Source: Sphingomonas sp. GM_Shp_1 (GTDB lineage Bacteria > Pseudomonadota > Alphaproteobacteria > Sphingomonadales > Sphingomonadaceae). From it: a stretch of 34,083 bases of DNA. The translations under genes and the position numbers were made by a program. Under the pieces are notes generated by a model. It did not search any database. It saw only the letters and a list, made by a program, of their open reading frames with translations, and was not told where the DNA came from. This document shows, piece by piece, positions 8,094 to 16,674 of the stretch; position 1 is the stretch's first letter, and every line of letters begins with the position of its first letter. Location of the stretch: positions 1 to 34,083 of the forward strand of contig NZ_JALNUR010000032.1 in assembly GCF_026540895.1 (NCBI RefSeq), written 5' to 3'.

Positions 8094-8471
8094 TGTCGCG
8101 AGTTCGTCCTCCTGATCCACGACCTCCTAGAGCTCTTCGCCCTCGCTGGTGGCAGTCAGCATCTCGTAACGCAGCTCCATCATCCGGTATAGTCACCACA
8201 TTCTCCCGCATCAGCCCGTCGCCCGGTTGCCGCCGCTGACCGGGTGGCATCGGTCTCGCGGATCGACCTAAGTCTTAGTGGTTCCTGCCGGCGACTGCCT
8301 CGCGCAGGCCCGGGATGTCGACTATTGGGCAAAATCGCCGTTCGATACGTCTCTTGGGAACGGCAAAATGTCCCCAATCAAGGCTTTTTTGACTCGCGCC
8401 AGTCGACATGAACCAACGACCGAAGTTGGGAAGGCGGAAGGAGCCCGCGAGTGGCGACGATTGGGTCCTTG
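8094..8471. other. Right-hand island flank without a supported gene
   Basis: There is no supportable gene. A 17-codon open tail (8127-8183, minus, from an ATG pair, ending TAG just before the ABC-3C genes) could be the remnant of a small upstream ORF. The part from about 8270 to 8470 has weak reading frames on both strands and looks like degenerate intergenic or repeat DNA. The ABC-3C promoter should lie here. The change from defence genes to housekeeping-type secreted enzymes makes this the probable right edge of the island. Confidence 0.4.
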
Positions 8472-10796
8472 TCACCGCGTCGTGCTGGCAGAATAGGGTC
8501 GATCCTTGGAGTGCGTCGCCCAGGCGGTGTTCGGCGTCGCCTGCATCGTGAAACGCAACTCGCCACCAGCCATGATCTCGTCGTGCCGCAGATAGGCGCG
8601 CGTTACGGGTATCCCGTTCAGCATCACCTTCCCGACATAGGGATGCCGGTCGTCCAGCCGATCGGCGATCACGGTCAGCTGCCGCCCGTTGGGCAGGGAA
8701 AGCACGGCTCTATTTAGGAAAGGACGACCGATCACATATTCCAGGCTGCCGGGCGTCACCGGGTAAAAGCCCAGCGCGGTAAAAACGAGCCAGGCGGACA
8801 TTTGCCCGAGATCGTCATTGCCGGACAGTCCGTCGGGCGTCGGGCGATACTGGGTCTCGACGATTTGCTTCAGCCGGGCCTGTGTCCGCCACGGTGCCCC
8901 CGCATAGCTGTACAGATAGGCGACATGGTGGCTGGGTTCGTTGCCGTGAATATATTGGCCGATCAGCCCGGCAATATCTTCGGCATGGCTATAGTCGAGT
9001 TTCGAATTGTCGAATTCGAACATCGCATCCAGCTTGGCGATGGCGGCCGCATCGCCGCCGAGCGCGCCGACGAGTGAAGCCTGATCCTGCGGCACGAACC
9101 AGCTATATTGCCAGGCATTGCCCTCGGTATAATCCGATCCGTAGTTAATCGCCGTGGGATCGAACGGCGTGCGGAACGATCCGTCGCTCTTGCGCGCACG
9201 GATGAAGCCGGTCCGGGCATCGAAGCTATTCCGCCAGTTGCCTGCACGTCTTTCGAATGTCGCAGCGATATCGGTACGGCCCATGGCGCGCGCCATCCGT
9301 GCGATCGTCCAGTCGTCATAGGCATATTCTACGGTCTTGGAGGCCGCCTCCGGCTCATGATCGATCGGCACATAACCGCGCTTCATATATTCGCCCAAGC
9401 CGCCATAGGGCGCATAGGTCGCGCTCGCGACCATGGCAGCAAGCGCCGCGTCCGCATCGAAACCTCTGATTCCCTTCAGATAGGCGTCGGCGATCACGGG
9501 TGCGGCGTGATAGCCGATCATCGTCCACGTCTCACGCCCCTGAAACTGCCAGACGGGAAGGATGCCGTCAGGGCTATCCCTGCGGCTGGCCACGAGTGAC
9601 TGGACGATCTCGCTCGACAGGCTGGCCGGCTGGACGAGCGTCAGCAGCGGATGCTCGGCGCGGAACGTATCCCAAAGCGAGAAGGTCGAACGGAATGTGT
9701 AGCCTTCCGCACGATGCACCTGATTGTCGGGCCCGCGATAACGACCGTCCGCATCGCTAGCGACGGCGGGTGCCAGCAAGCTGTGATACAGCGCAGTCGC
9801 CACGGACTTCGCGATCGGGGCAGGCGCATCGATCTTCACCGCGTCGAGGGCGGCGCGCCACGCCCGGGTCGTCTTTGCCCGGATCGCGTCGAAATCCCCG
9901 ACTTCACTCGCCAGGTTTGCGATCGCGCCTGCCTCATCGACCGATGAGATCGCGCTGGTCACTTCAAGCGGTCGGTCGAGGGGGCCGAAATCGAAGCGGG
10001 CGACCAGGGCGCGTCCGGCGCGCTCCGCAACCGCGTCACTGCCGCGTCCCGGCCCTCGGAAGCCTTTATACGCGACGTCCGTCTCGGTCGAGACGAACGC
10101 ATGCCCCTTCAGCGGCGCGGAAAAACGGATCGCAAAGCACAGGTTTCGGTCGGGCGCCCAGCCGCGCGTCTGTCGGCAGCCGGTCACGATGCCGTCGGGA
10201 CGCAGCCTGATCGAGGACCACAGGACCTTGCCAGGATAGTTGTAAAGCGAGCTGCGCAGATCGAGCACCAGATGCATGGACGGCGCGCCGGACGTGGTAC
10301 GATAGCGGGCAATGCCGATCCGTGTCCCCGCGGTCAGTTCCGCCTGGACGCCTCGATCCTCCAGCTTGACGGCGTAATAGCCTGGCCGCGCGACCTCTGT
10401 CGCGTGATCGTAGCGCGAGCGATAACCCGACCCCGGCTTGCCTGGGTTGCCGGGTTCCAGTGGCACGCTATCCCCGCCGACTGGCATCATGAGGAAATCG
10501 CCGAGATCCGAATGCCCGGCACCGGAGAAGTGCGTCAGCGAAAAACCTTGGATGGTCGGATCTTCATAACGATAGCCCGCCGCATGGCTGTAGCATTCCC
10601 GAATGACGCAAGTTGTGTCGGTATCGGGCGAAAATTGCACCATGCCAAAGGGCGCGACCGCCCCAGGAAAGGTGTGACCTTCTCCTCCCGTGCCGATCAT
10701 CGGGTAGACCCGATCATAGGTCGATTGCGCGGACAGCGGCATCGCGGCAAGACCGGCGAGCAGGGCCAGCACGGCCCCCTGACGAAAATGCTTCAT
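8472..10796 (-). CDS. Secreted GH92 family alpha-mannosidase
   Basis: A 774-residue protein, full length for the family. The signal peptide is M-K-H-F-R-Q-G-A-V-L followed by a hydrophobic core and an L-S-A-Q cleavage region at about residue 24. The mature protein begins 'YDRVYPMIGTGGEGHTFPGA', the GH92 opening. The H-F-S-G-A-G-H-S-D-L-G-D motif is at 89-100. Further motifs are 'WDTFRAEHPL', 'EGNAWQYSWFVPQD' (region of the proposed acid Glu) and 'GNDDLGQMSAW' (base Asp region and Ca site) followed by 'GFYPVTPGS'. GH92 enzymes are calcium-dependent inverting exo-alpha-mannosidases, mostly alpha-1,2, acting on N-glycans or yeast mannan. A periplasmic or extracellular location is expected. It lies 125 bp downstream of the M1 aminopeptidase on the same strand, so the pair may serve scavenging of glycoproteins; that link is inference. 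Confidence 0.93.
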   Translation of the reverse strand: MKHFRQGAVLALLAGLAAMPLSAQSTYDRVYPMIGTGGEGHTFPGAVAPFGMVQFSPDTDTTCVIRECYSHAAGYRYEDPTIQGFSLTHFSGAGHSDLGDFLMMPVGGDSVPLEPGNPGKPGSGYRSRYDHATEVARPGYYAVKLEDRGVQAELTAGTRIGIARYRTTSGAPSMHLVLDLRSSLYNYPGKVLWSSIRLRPDGIVTGCRQTRGWAPDRNLCFAIRFSAPLKGHAFVSTETDVAYKGFRGPGRGSDAVAERAGRALVARFDFGPLDRPLEVTSAISSVDEAGAIANLASEVGDFDAIRAKTTRAWRAALDAVKIDAPAPIAKSVATALYHSLLAPAVASDADGRYRGPDNQVHRAEGYTFRSTFSLWDTFRAEHPLLTLVQPASLSSEIVQSLVASRRDSPDGILPVWQFQGRETWTMIGYHAAPVIADAYLKGIRGFDADAALAAMVASATYAPYGGLGEYMKRGYVPIDHEPEAASKTVEYAYDDWTIARMARAMGRTDIAATFERRAGNWRNSFDARTGFIRARKSDGSFRTPFDPTAINYGSDYTEGNAWQYSWFVPQDQASLVGALGGDAAAIAKLDAMFEFDNSKLDYSHAEDIAGLIGQYIHGNEPSHHVAYLYSYAGAPWRTQARLKQIVETQYRPTPDGLSGNDDLGQMSAWLVFTALGFYPVTPGSLEYVIGRPFLNRAVLSLPNGRQLTVIADRLDDRHPYVGKVMLNGIPVTRAYLRHDEIMAGGELRFTMQATPNTAWATHSKDRPYSASTTR

Positions 10797-10921
10797 TGCC
10801 GCATTAAAGCACCCCGGGGCATCTGGCGAAAGTCGCTCGGCGCTGTACGTCCATCATTTCAAAGGTTTGGCTCGGTTGCCGCATGCAAGACGGGCTGGCT
10901 GTCCGGTTGCCGGGTCTTTCA

Positions 10922-13582
10922 TCAGACCTTCGTTGACGTTGGAAATGTCGCGGCCCTGATACGCACGGTTAAAGCCAGTTCGTCGCGTGCGGTCAAAACC
11001 TTGCGACGTACATCGAGGGGAAGGCCGGGGTGCGCCTCCAGGAACCGATCGACGACATCGAGCGCCGCCGCATCGCGCTGGCCGCCGATAAAGGCGTCGA
11101 TCCAGGCGGGCAGGAAGAAGATGCGCCGGTTCTGGCGAATCCATTCAAGTCGGTCGAGCGCCGGACGAAGGAAGGGCAAAGTGAGTTCGGTCTGCTCGAT
11201 CGTATTGAACGCGCCGAGGCTTTCGCTCGCCCAGGCTTCGTTGAGCGCGGCATCATCGAAATAGCGGGTGAAGTAGGCCGCCTTGACCGCGCGGTCGGGT
11301 GTCGCCGCCCGGGCGACGAACGCGTCCTTCAACGCTTCGCTCGTTTGGTCGAGCCGTTGCTCGGTCGCGTAGAGCGCGGCGGCATCGGGCGCTGCGACCG
11401 CAATCAGGCGACGGACGATCGCCCAGCGTGTCGGCTGGCGGATTGCGGTGCCGACCAAAGTCGCGCGGCCCGCCAGGAGGTCGCGCAAGCGGGCAAGTGC
11501 GAGCGGCGTCCGCGCGGTCGTGATCAGGCGATCGAGCGCGTCCTTGCGCAGACCGTATCCCAGGTTCGCATTGTCGATGCGGGCGAGCAGCGCCTGTTCC
11601 CAGCGGGGCCGCAGCGGCGCGGACGCATCGTCCGGCAGGTAGGCGTCGAGTGCGGCGGCGCCGCGCGACAGGATGGTGCGCGAAATCTGTTCGTCGGTTT
11701 CGCCGGGCAGGTGGTCGAGCAGCATCGTGATGTAGCGCGCCGGTGAGAAGCGGACGTCGCGGACGGTGTCCCACACCGCGCTCCACAGCATCGCGCGGAG
11801 CAGCGGGTCCTCGACCGTGCCGGCGTTCGCCACGATCCAGGCGAGGGTGCGGTCGTCGGGCAGGAACAGGCCGTATCCCTGGTCGTCGTCGTTCGGCCAG
11901 ACATAGTCGGGCACCGGCAGCCCCGCCGCCCCGGCGACGATCGCGGTCGTGCTGGAGAAGGCGGCGTCGAGGATGACATCGGGCCGGGTCTTATAGCCCA
12001 GCCGTACCCGGACCTTCATCGGCCATGCGCCGCTGCGGTCGCCGGGCAGCGACCGCGCCGGCCGCTGGACGAGCGTCAGCGACCCGATCCGGCCGCCCGC
12101 GACGCGGAGCTGCGCGTCGACGCGGGGGAGGCCGGCGCGTAGCATGTACTGGCGGCCGAATGCGGTCAGGTCGACGCCGGATGCCGCACCGACTGCGCCG
12201 AGCAGGTCCTGCCAGGTTGCGTTGCCATAGGCATGATCGATGAGGAAGCGGTGGAGGCCACGGCGGAACCCCTCCTCGCCGACCAGGAAGGCGAGCTGTT
12301 TGATGACGGCCGGCGCCTTGTTGTAGACGATCGGGCCGTAATTGCTCTTGGCGGCATCGAGATTGGCGAGCGGCTGCCACAGCGCTTGCGTGCCGCTGGT
12401 CGCATCGGCGCGATAGGCGAGCGTTTTGGTCGACAACAGGAAGGTGGTCCAGGCGTTGCTGTCGGGCTGTAGCTCCGCCTGGAGGCGCGCGGCCATATAG
12501 GTCGAGAAGCCTTCCTTCAGCCACAGGTCGTCGAACCAGCGCATGGTGACGTCGTCGCCAAACCATTGATGGCTGATCTCGTGATAGATGGTGGCGTCGC
12601 GACCGACGCGCTGCGGCAGCGTTGGCGGCTCGCGGAAGATGAAGCGGTCCTCGTTGTAGAAGACCGCGCCGACATGCTCCATGCCGCCGAAGGGAAAGGC
12701 GGGCGCAAGCACTAGGTCGAGCTTGGCGAAGGGGAAGGGGATGCCGAACCAGTCGCTGAGCCAGCGCACCGCAGCCCGGTTGGTCGCGATCTGCGCCTCG
12801 GCATCGACCTCGGCGCGGCGCGAGGCGCGCGCGTAAAGGCTGATCGGGCGCTCCCCCGCGGGCGCCGACGTCCAGCGCGTCCAGGGACCGGCGGCGAAGG
12901 CGGCGAGATAGGTGGAGATCGGCTCGGTTTCGGCAAAGCGCCAGCGCGTGCCGCCGGTCACTGGCTGTTGCCCGTTGAGCGGGCCGTTGGCGATCACCGT
13001 CCAGCCGCTCGGCGCGGTGATCGTCCAGCGGAAGGGCGCCTTGAGATCGGGCTGGTCGAAACAGGGAAACAGGAGATTGGCGTCGGAGGGGACGAGCAGG
13101 GTGTAGAGATAGGTCTGGCCGTCCTTGTCGTCATGATAGCGAATGATCGCGGCGCCCGATGCCGCGATCGGCGTCGCGAACCGTGCGGCGACGACGTTGG
13201 CGCCGATCTTCAACAGCGCGGCAGGCAGGACGAGATGGCCGTCTTTCCGCCCCTCGGCCGGTAGCGGACGACCGTTGACCGTCAGATCGGCGAGTGTGGG
13301 GCCGCGAAAGTCGAGGACGAGATCGCCACTGTTGCGCGCGCGATCGAAGCGGATGACGACCGTGCCGGCCGCACTGTCCGTCGCGGTCAGGTCGAGCGAC
13401 AGGTCGTAATGGACGCCCGAAATCTGCCTCGCTCGCTGCCGTGCGAGGTCGAGCGAAATGCCCCGCGCGATGCCGCTATCTGCCGACAGGCCGGCGGCAC
13501 GCGCCTGTGCCGCGGTCCACAACCCCATTGAAGCGAGTATCGCCGAGCGGAGCAGCGTACGGCGTGTATCGAGGAAGTGCAG
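10922..13582 (-). CDS. M1 family (gluzincin) aminopeptidase, probable non-ATG start
   Basis: Counted from the only in-frame ATG (13528) there are 868 residues. Zinc ligands are H-E-I-S-H at 316-320 and E339 in 'LWLKEGF', 18 residues later, as in M1 peptidases. The exopeptidase motif, normally G-A-M-E-N, reads G-G-M-E-H at 281-285. An N-terminal beta domain and a C-terminal alpha-helical ERAP-like domain fit the length. The open frame continues upstream of the ATG and encodes D-T-R-R-T-L-L-R-S-A-I-L-A-S followed by M-G-L-W-T-A-A-Q-A-R-A, a convincing signal peptide with an RR-containing n-region. The only plausible earlier start before the in-frame stop near 13684 is CTG at 13582, so I extend the gene to it. 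If 13528 is used instead, most of the signal is lost. It is probably periplasmic or membrane-exported. Confidence 0.85.
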   Translation of the reverse strand: MHFLDTRRTLLRSAILASMGLWTAAQARAAGLSADSGIARGISLDLARQRARQISGVHYDLSLDLTATDSAAGTVVIRFDRARNSGDLVLDFRGPTLADLTVNGRPLPAEGRKDGHLVLPAALLKIGANVVAARFATPIAASGAAIIRYHDDKDGQTYLYTLLVPSDANLLFPCFDQPDLKAPFRWTITAPSGWTVIANGPLNGQQPVTGGTRWRFAETEPISTYLAAFAAGPWTRWTSAPAGERPISLYARASRRAEVDAEAQIATNRAAVRWLSDWFGIPFPFAKLDLVLAPAFPFGGMEHVGAVFYNEDRFIFREPPTLPQRVGRDATIYHEISHQWFGDDVTMRWFDDLWLKEGFSTYMAARLQAELQPDSNAWTTFLLSTKTLAYRADATSGTQALWQPLANLDAAKSNYGPIVYNKAPAVIKQLAFLVGEEGFRRGLHRFLIDHAYGNATWQDLLGAVGAASGVDLTAFGRQYMLRAGLPRVDAQLRVAGGRIGSLTLVQRPARSLPGDRSGAWPMKVRVRLGYKTRPDVILDAAFSSTTAIVAGAAGLPVPDYVWPNDDDQGYGLFLPDDRTLAWIVANAGTVEDPLLRAMLWSAVWDTVRDVRFSPARYITMLLDHLPGETDEQISRTILSRGAAALDAYLPDDASAPLRPRWEQALLARIDNANLGYGLRKDALDRLITTARTPLALARLRDLLAGRATLVGTAIRQPTRWAIVRRLIAVAAPDAAALYATEQRLDQTSEALKDAFVARAATPDRAVKAAYFTRYFDDAALNEAWASESLGAFNTIEQTELTLPFLRPALDRLEWIRQNRRIFFLPAWIDAFIGGQRDAAALDVVDRFLEAHPGLPLDVRRKVLTARDELALTVRIRAATFPTSTKV

Positions 13583-13680
13583 GTCGGCCCCCTGTCGCGG
13601 TGGAGCGCCGATCCTAAGACGATCCGGTCGCTCATGTCGATCGATCGGACCGTCGCCGCGGGTCGTTCGTTGATCCGGAC

Positions 13681-14778
13681 ATGGCTACGATAGCGACAGC
13701 ACAGACGGCATCAGCCCGGCCGGTCACGGGATGGCGCCCGCAGCGGTTGCTGGTGACCCGCTCGGCGTTGGGTTTCGCGCATGGGCGGGCGATCGTCGCG
13801 CGCGCCGAAGCGCAGGGCGTCGAGGTCGTGGCGCTGTCCGGCGATCGACTGGCGCTGGATTTGCCCGACGATCCGCGGCGGGCCTATGCGGCGGCGAAAT
13901 CGACGCTCGCTGTGGTGGTTGCGCCGCCCTCCAAGCGGCGATTGCAGCCGATCGCCCCCAGCGCCGACTGGCGGGTCGACCTTGCCGAAGGGTGTCCGGC
14001 GCATTGCAGCTATTGCTATCTGGCAGGATCGTTGAAGGGGCAACCAATCACCCGCGTCTACGCCAATCTCGACGAGATACTGGACGGGCTGCCAGCCTAT
14101 CTGGGGCAGGGTAGCATCACTTCGCGCAGCCAGGATCGCGCCCACGAAGGCACGACGTTCGAGGCATCCTGCTACACCGATCCGCTGGGGCTGGAAGCGA
14201 TCACCGGATCGCTGTCGGCGGCGATCACCTGGTTCGGTCGCTGGGATGCGGCGGCGCAGCTGCGCTTCACCACGAAGTTCGCCGACGTCGGGCCGCTGCT
14301 CGCCCTCGACCACCAGAAGCGCACGCGGATGCGGGCGTCGATCAATCCGGCGATGTTCGCCCGGTTCGAGGGCGGTACGGCGCCCGTCACGGTCCGGCTC
14401 GCCGCCTTGGCCGACATGGCGCGCGTGGGATATCCGATCGGGCTGACGATCGCGCCGATCATCGCCGCCGAGGGCTGGCGAGAGGCGTATGACGCCTTGC
14501 TCGCCGATGCGGCGGCGGCGCTCGCCGGCATCGCCGGTGTCGACCTGACGATCGAACTCATCACGCATCGCTTCACGCCCGGATCGAAGGCGGTGCTGGA
14601 AACCTGGTATCCCGGCTCCGCGCTCGACATGGGCGCGGACAACCGGACGACGAAGCGGACCAAGTTCGGCACCGAAAAGCGGGTCTACGACGCGCCGACG
14701 ATGCGATCGCTTCGGACGTTGTTCGAGGAGAGGATCGCGGCGCTGCTGCCGGCGGCGCGCATTCTCTATTGGACATGA
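13681..14778 (+). CDS. Radical SAM protein of the spore-photolyase (SPL) type
   Basis: A 365-residue protein. It has C105-P-A-H-C109-S-Y-C112, the CX3CX2C motif that binds the 4Fe-4S cluster of radical SAM enzymes, preceded by 'DWRVDLAEG' and followed by Y-L. After it come 'ITRVYANLDEIL' and 'FEASCYTDPLGLE', typical of SPL-like proteins, with 'RASINP' and 'ELITHRF' in the C-terminal half. True SPL repairs spore photoproduct in Bacillus; non-sporulating bacteria carry homologues of unknown substrate, so a DNA-repair role is only a guess. Some intracellular annotations simply read 'SPL family radical SAM protein'. The ATG at 13681 is used; the divergent M1 gene starts about 100 bp away. The stop overlaps the metallophosphoesterase start (ATGA), so they form an operon. 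Confidence 0.85.
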   Translation: MATIATAQTASARPVTGWRPQRLLVTRSALGFAHGRAIVARAEAQGVEVVALSGDRLALDLPDDPRRAYAAAKSTLAVVVAPPSKRRLQPIAPSADWRVDLAEGCPAHCSYCYLAGSLKGQPITRVYANLDEILDGLPAYLGQGSITSRSQDRAHEGTTFEASCYTDPLGLEAITGSLSAAITWFGRWDAAAQLRFTTKFADVGPLLALDHQKRTRMRASINPAMFARFEGGTAPVTVRLAALADMARVGYPIGLTIAPIIAAEGWREAYDALLADAAAALAGIAGVDLTIELITHRFTPGSKAVLETWYPGSALDMGADNRTTKRTKFGTEKRVYDAPTMRSLRTLFEERIAALLPAARILYWT

Positions 14779-15281
14779 CCGTCTTCTTCACCGCCGACAC
14801 GCATTTCGGCGATCACCGCACGATCAACATCCACAAGCGACCCTTCGCCAGCGTGGCCGAGATGGATGCCGCGCTGATCGACCGGTGGAACGCCGTCGTG
14901 GGCGTAGAGGATGTCGTCTGGCATCTGGGTGATGTCGCGCGGCGGCCGGCTGATGTCGCGGCGCTGCTCACCAGGCTCAACGGAACCAAGCACCTGCTTC
15001 GTGGCAACAACGATTCCGAGGCCACGGGCGCGGCACCGGGCTGGGTGAGCGTCGGCGACTATGCCGAGATCGAGGTCGAAGGCCGTCCGCTCGTCCTGGG
15101 TCACTACGCCTTCCGCAGTTGGAACCGCCAGCACAAGGGCGCGCTCAACCTGCATGGCCACAGCCACGGCCGCCTGACATCGATGCCGCGCCAGTTCGAC
15201 GTCGGCGTCGACGTGTGCGATTTTCGGCCGGTGACGCTGGAGCAGCTCCTTGCGAAGCGAACCACGGTGCCGGCGGGATGA
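14775..15281 (+). CDS. Small calcineurin-like metallophosphoesterase
   Basis: The protein has 168 residues from the ATG at 14775, which overlaps the SPL stop by 4 nt; a TTG 6 nt earlier is possible. Metal-binding motifs are in the family order: D-T-H-F-G-D (D8, H10), W-H-L-G-D-V-A, G-N-N-D-S in place of GNHD, G-H-Y-A-F and H-G-H-S-H-G. The size and motif details match single-domain phosphoesterases often annotated as hydrolases of unknown substrate. Coupling to the radical SAM gene implies a joint role, perhaps processing of a nucleotide or nucleic-acid product, but the sequence does not show the substrate. Confidence 0.88.
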   Translation: MTVFFTADTHFGDHRTINIHKRPFASVAEMDAALIDRWNAVVGVEDVVWHLGDVARRPADVAALLTRLNGTKHLLRGNNDSEATGAAPGWVSVGDYAEIEVEGRPLVLGHYAFRSWNRQHKGALNLHGHSHGRLTSMPRQFDVGVDVCDFRPVTLEQLLAKRTTVPAG

Positions 15282-15284
15282 TCA

Positions 15285-15321
15285 GCCCCGCAACCAGCTT
15301 TGGTCGATCGGCCTGCGGGGC
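15285..15321. terminator. Bidirectional terminator-like hairpin between convergent genes
   Basis: GCCCCGCA (15285-15292) pairs perfectly with TGCGGGGC (15314-15321); inside, ACCA and TGGT form a further short stem around GCTT. On the plus strand it is followed by GTTT, a weak T-run. It sits in the 42-bp gap between the convergent phosphoesterase and aldo-keto reductase genes, where a shared terminator is expected. Confidence 0.5.
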
Positions 15322-15323
15322 GT

Positions 15324-16304
15324 TTACGAGAAGCCGACCACCGCATGCGGCACGTACGGCGCCTCCAACCGGGCGATCTCGTCGTCCGAAAGCTCCAAGT
15401 CGAGCGCCGCGATGGCGTCGTCTAGGTGCCCCGGCTTGGACGCGCCGACGATCGGTGCAGACACTTCGGGCTTGGCCAGCACCCAGGCGAGCGCAACCTG
15501 CGCACGCGGCACGCCGCGCTCGCTGGCGACGGCCGCCACGGCCTCTACCACCTTGCGATCCGCCTCTGCCGTCGCCGCGTAGAGCGTGTGGCCGAACTCA
15601 TCGGTGGCCGAGCGTTCGGTCGTCTCGTCCCAGTCGCGAGTCAGCCGGCCGCGGGCAAGCGGGCTCCACGGGATCACACCGATACCCTCTGCTGCGCACA
15701 GCGGCAGCATCTCGCGCTCCTCCTCGCGGTAGAGCAGGTTGACGTAATTCTGCATCGTGGAGAAGCGCGTCCAGCCATTCGCCTCGGCGACGTGGAGCAT
15801 CGTCGCAAACTGCCAGGCGAACATCGAAGATGCACCGATATAGCGCGCCTTGCCCGCCTTCACGACGTCGTGCAGAGCCTCCAGCGTCTCCTCGATCGGC
15901 ACTTCATGGTCGAAGCGGTGGATCTGGTAGAGGTCGACATAATCGGTGCCGAGCCGGGTAAGGCTGGCGTCGATCTCAGCCATGATCGCCTTGCGGCTGA
16001 GCCCCGCGCCGTTCGGTCCGGGGCGCATCCGGCCATGGACCTTGGTGGCGATCACCACCTCATCGCGGCGAGTGAAGTCCTTCAGCGCGCGGCCGACGAT
16101 CTCCTCCGACGTGCCGTCCGAATAGACGTTGGCGGTGTCGAAGAAATTGATGCCGGCCTCCACCGCTTGGCGCAGCAGTGGCCGGCTCGTCTCCTCATCG
16201 AGCGTCCAGGTGTGATTGCCGCGATCCGGGACGCCATAGGTCATGCAGCCGAGACACAGTCGCGAGACGTCGAGGCCGGTGCTGCCGAGTTTGATATAGT
16301 CCAT
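15324..16304 (-). CDS. Aldo/keto reductase
   Basis: The protein has 326 residues from the ATG at 16304 (M-D-Y-I-K-L-G); a longer open frame to 16469 has no family similarity. The catalytic tetrad is visible as D56, Y61 (F-F-D-T-A-N-V-Y), K88 (V-I-A-T-K) and H129 (Y-Q-I-H). The C-terminal 'APIVGASKPGHLDDAI' is the NADP-binding segment of this AKR group (YajO/GSP69-like). It is a cytoplasmic NADPH-dependent reductase of aldehydes or ketones; the substrate is unknown. It is the last gene of the three-gene operon transcribed away from the HxlR regulator, which fits detoxification of reactive carbonyls. Confidence 0.9.
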   Translation of the reverse strand: MDYIKLGSTGLDVSRLCLGCMTYGVPDRGNHTWTLDEETSRPLLRQAVEAGINFFDTANVYSDGTSEEIVGRALKDFTRRDEVVIATKVHGRMRPGPNGAGLSRKAIMAEIDASLTRLGTDYVDLYQIHRFDHEVPIEETLEALHDVVKAGKARYIGASSMFAWQFATMLHVAEANGWTRFSTMQNYVNLLYREEEREMLPLCAAEGIGVIPWSPLARGRLTRDWDETTERSATDEFGHTLYAATAEADRKVVEAVAAVASERGVPRAQVALAWVLAKPEVSAPIVGASKPGHLDDAIAALDLELSDDEIARLEAPYVPHAVVGFS

Positions 16305-16374
16305 GGATAATCTCGCTTGTCCGGTGTGCTGCTGCAACGAACGGGAGGCTCTTGTGTCGCAAGCGATGGAAAGA

Positions 16375-16674
16375 TCAGCCGATCCGCCGGAGTCGCTCGA
16401 TCGCCGGCGGCTCAGCAAGCAACGCGTCGAAGCGGGCGGCAAGCCGGGTGAGGGCGGGAGCGCGGCCATGGGCGTCGAGGGCGGCCTGGTCAGCCCAGCC
16501 CTCCACCATCACGATCACGCCGGGCGCGTCGCGGCTCTCGTGCGCATCGTAGAGCAGGCAGCCCGGTTCCGCGCGCACCTCGTCAAGCATCTCGAGTAAC
16601 GTGGTGGCCAGTTCCTCGGCCTTTCCGGGCCGCGGGACGAGGCGGGCGACGACGTGAACGATCGGATCAGTCAT
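16375..16674 (-). CDS. Antibiotic biosynthesis monooxygenase (ABM) domain protein
   Basis: The protein has 99 residues from the ATG at 16674. It starts M-T-D-P-I-V-H-V-V-A-R and continues 'PGKAEELATTLLEMLDEVRAEPGCLLYDAHES', then 'VIVMVEGWADQAALDAH', the dimeric ferredoxin-like ABM fold of YgiN/LsrG-type proteins. These enzymes act on quinols or small electrophiles, or have unknown substrates. The start overlaps the upstream dehydrogenase stop by 8 nt, so it is translated with it; the aldo-keto reductase follows after 70 bp. Confidence 0.85.
   Translation of the reverse strand: MTDPIVHVVARLVPRPGKAEELATTLLEMLDEVRAEPGCLLYDAHESRDAPGVIVMVEGWADQAALDAHGRAPALTRLAARFDALLAEPPAIERLRRIG

Noticed and set aside
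10101..11264. 387-aa plus-strand frame across the GH92 and M1 genes
   Set aside because: It runs antisense to two well-supported genes and has no domain.
13711..14568. 285-aa minus-strand frame inside the SPL gene
   Set aside because: Antisense of the radical SAM gene, which has the CX3CX2C motif; the shadow's composition is arginine-rich and meaningless.
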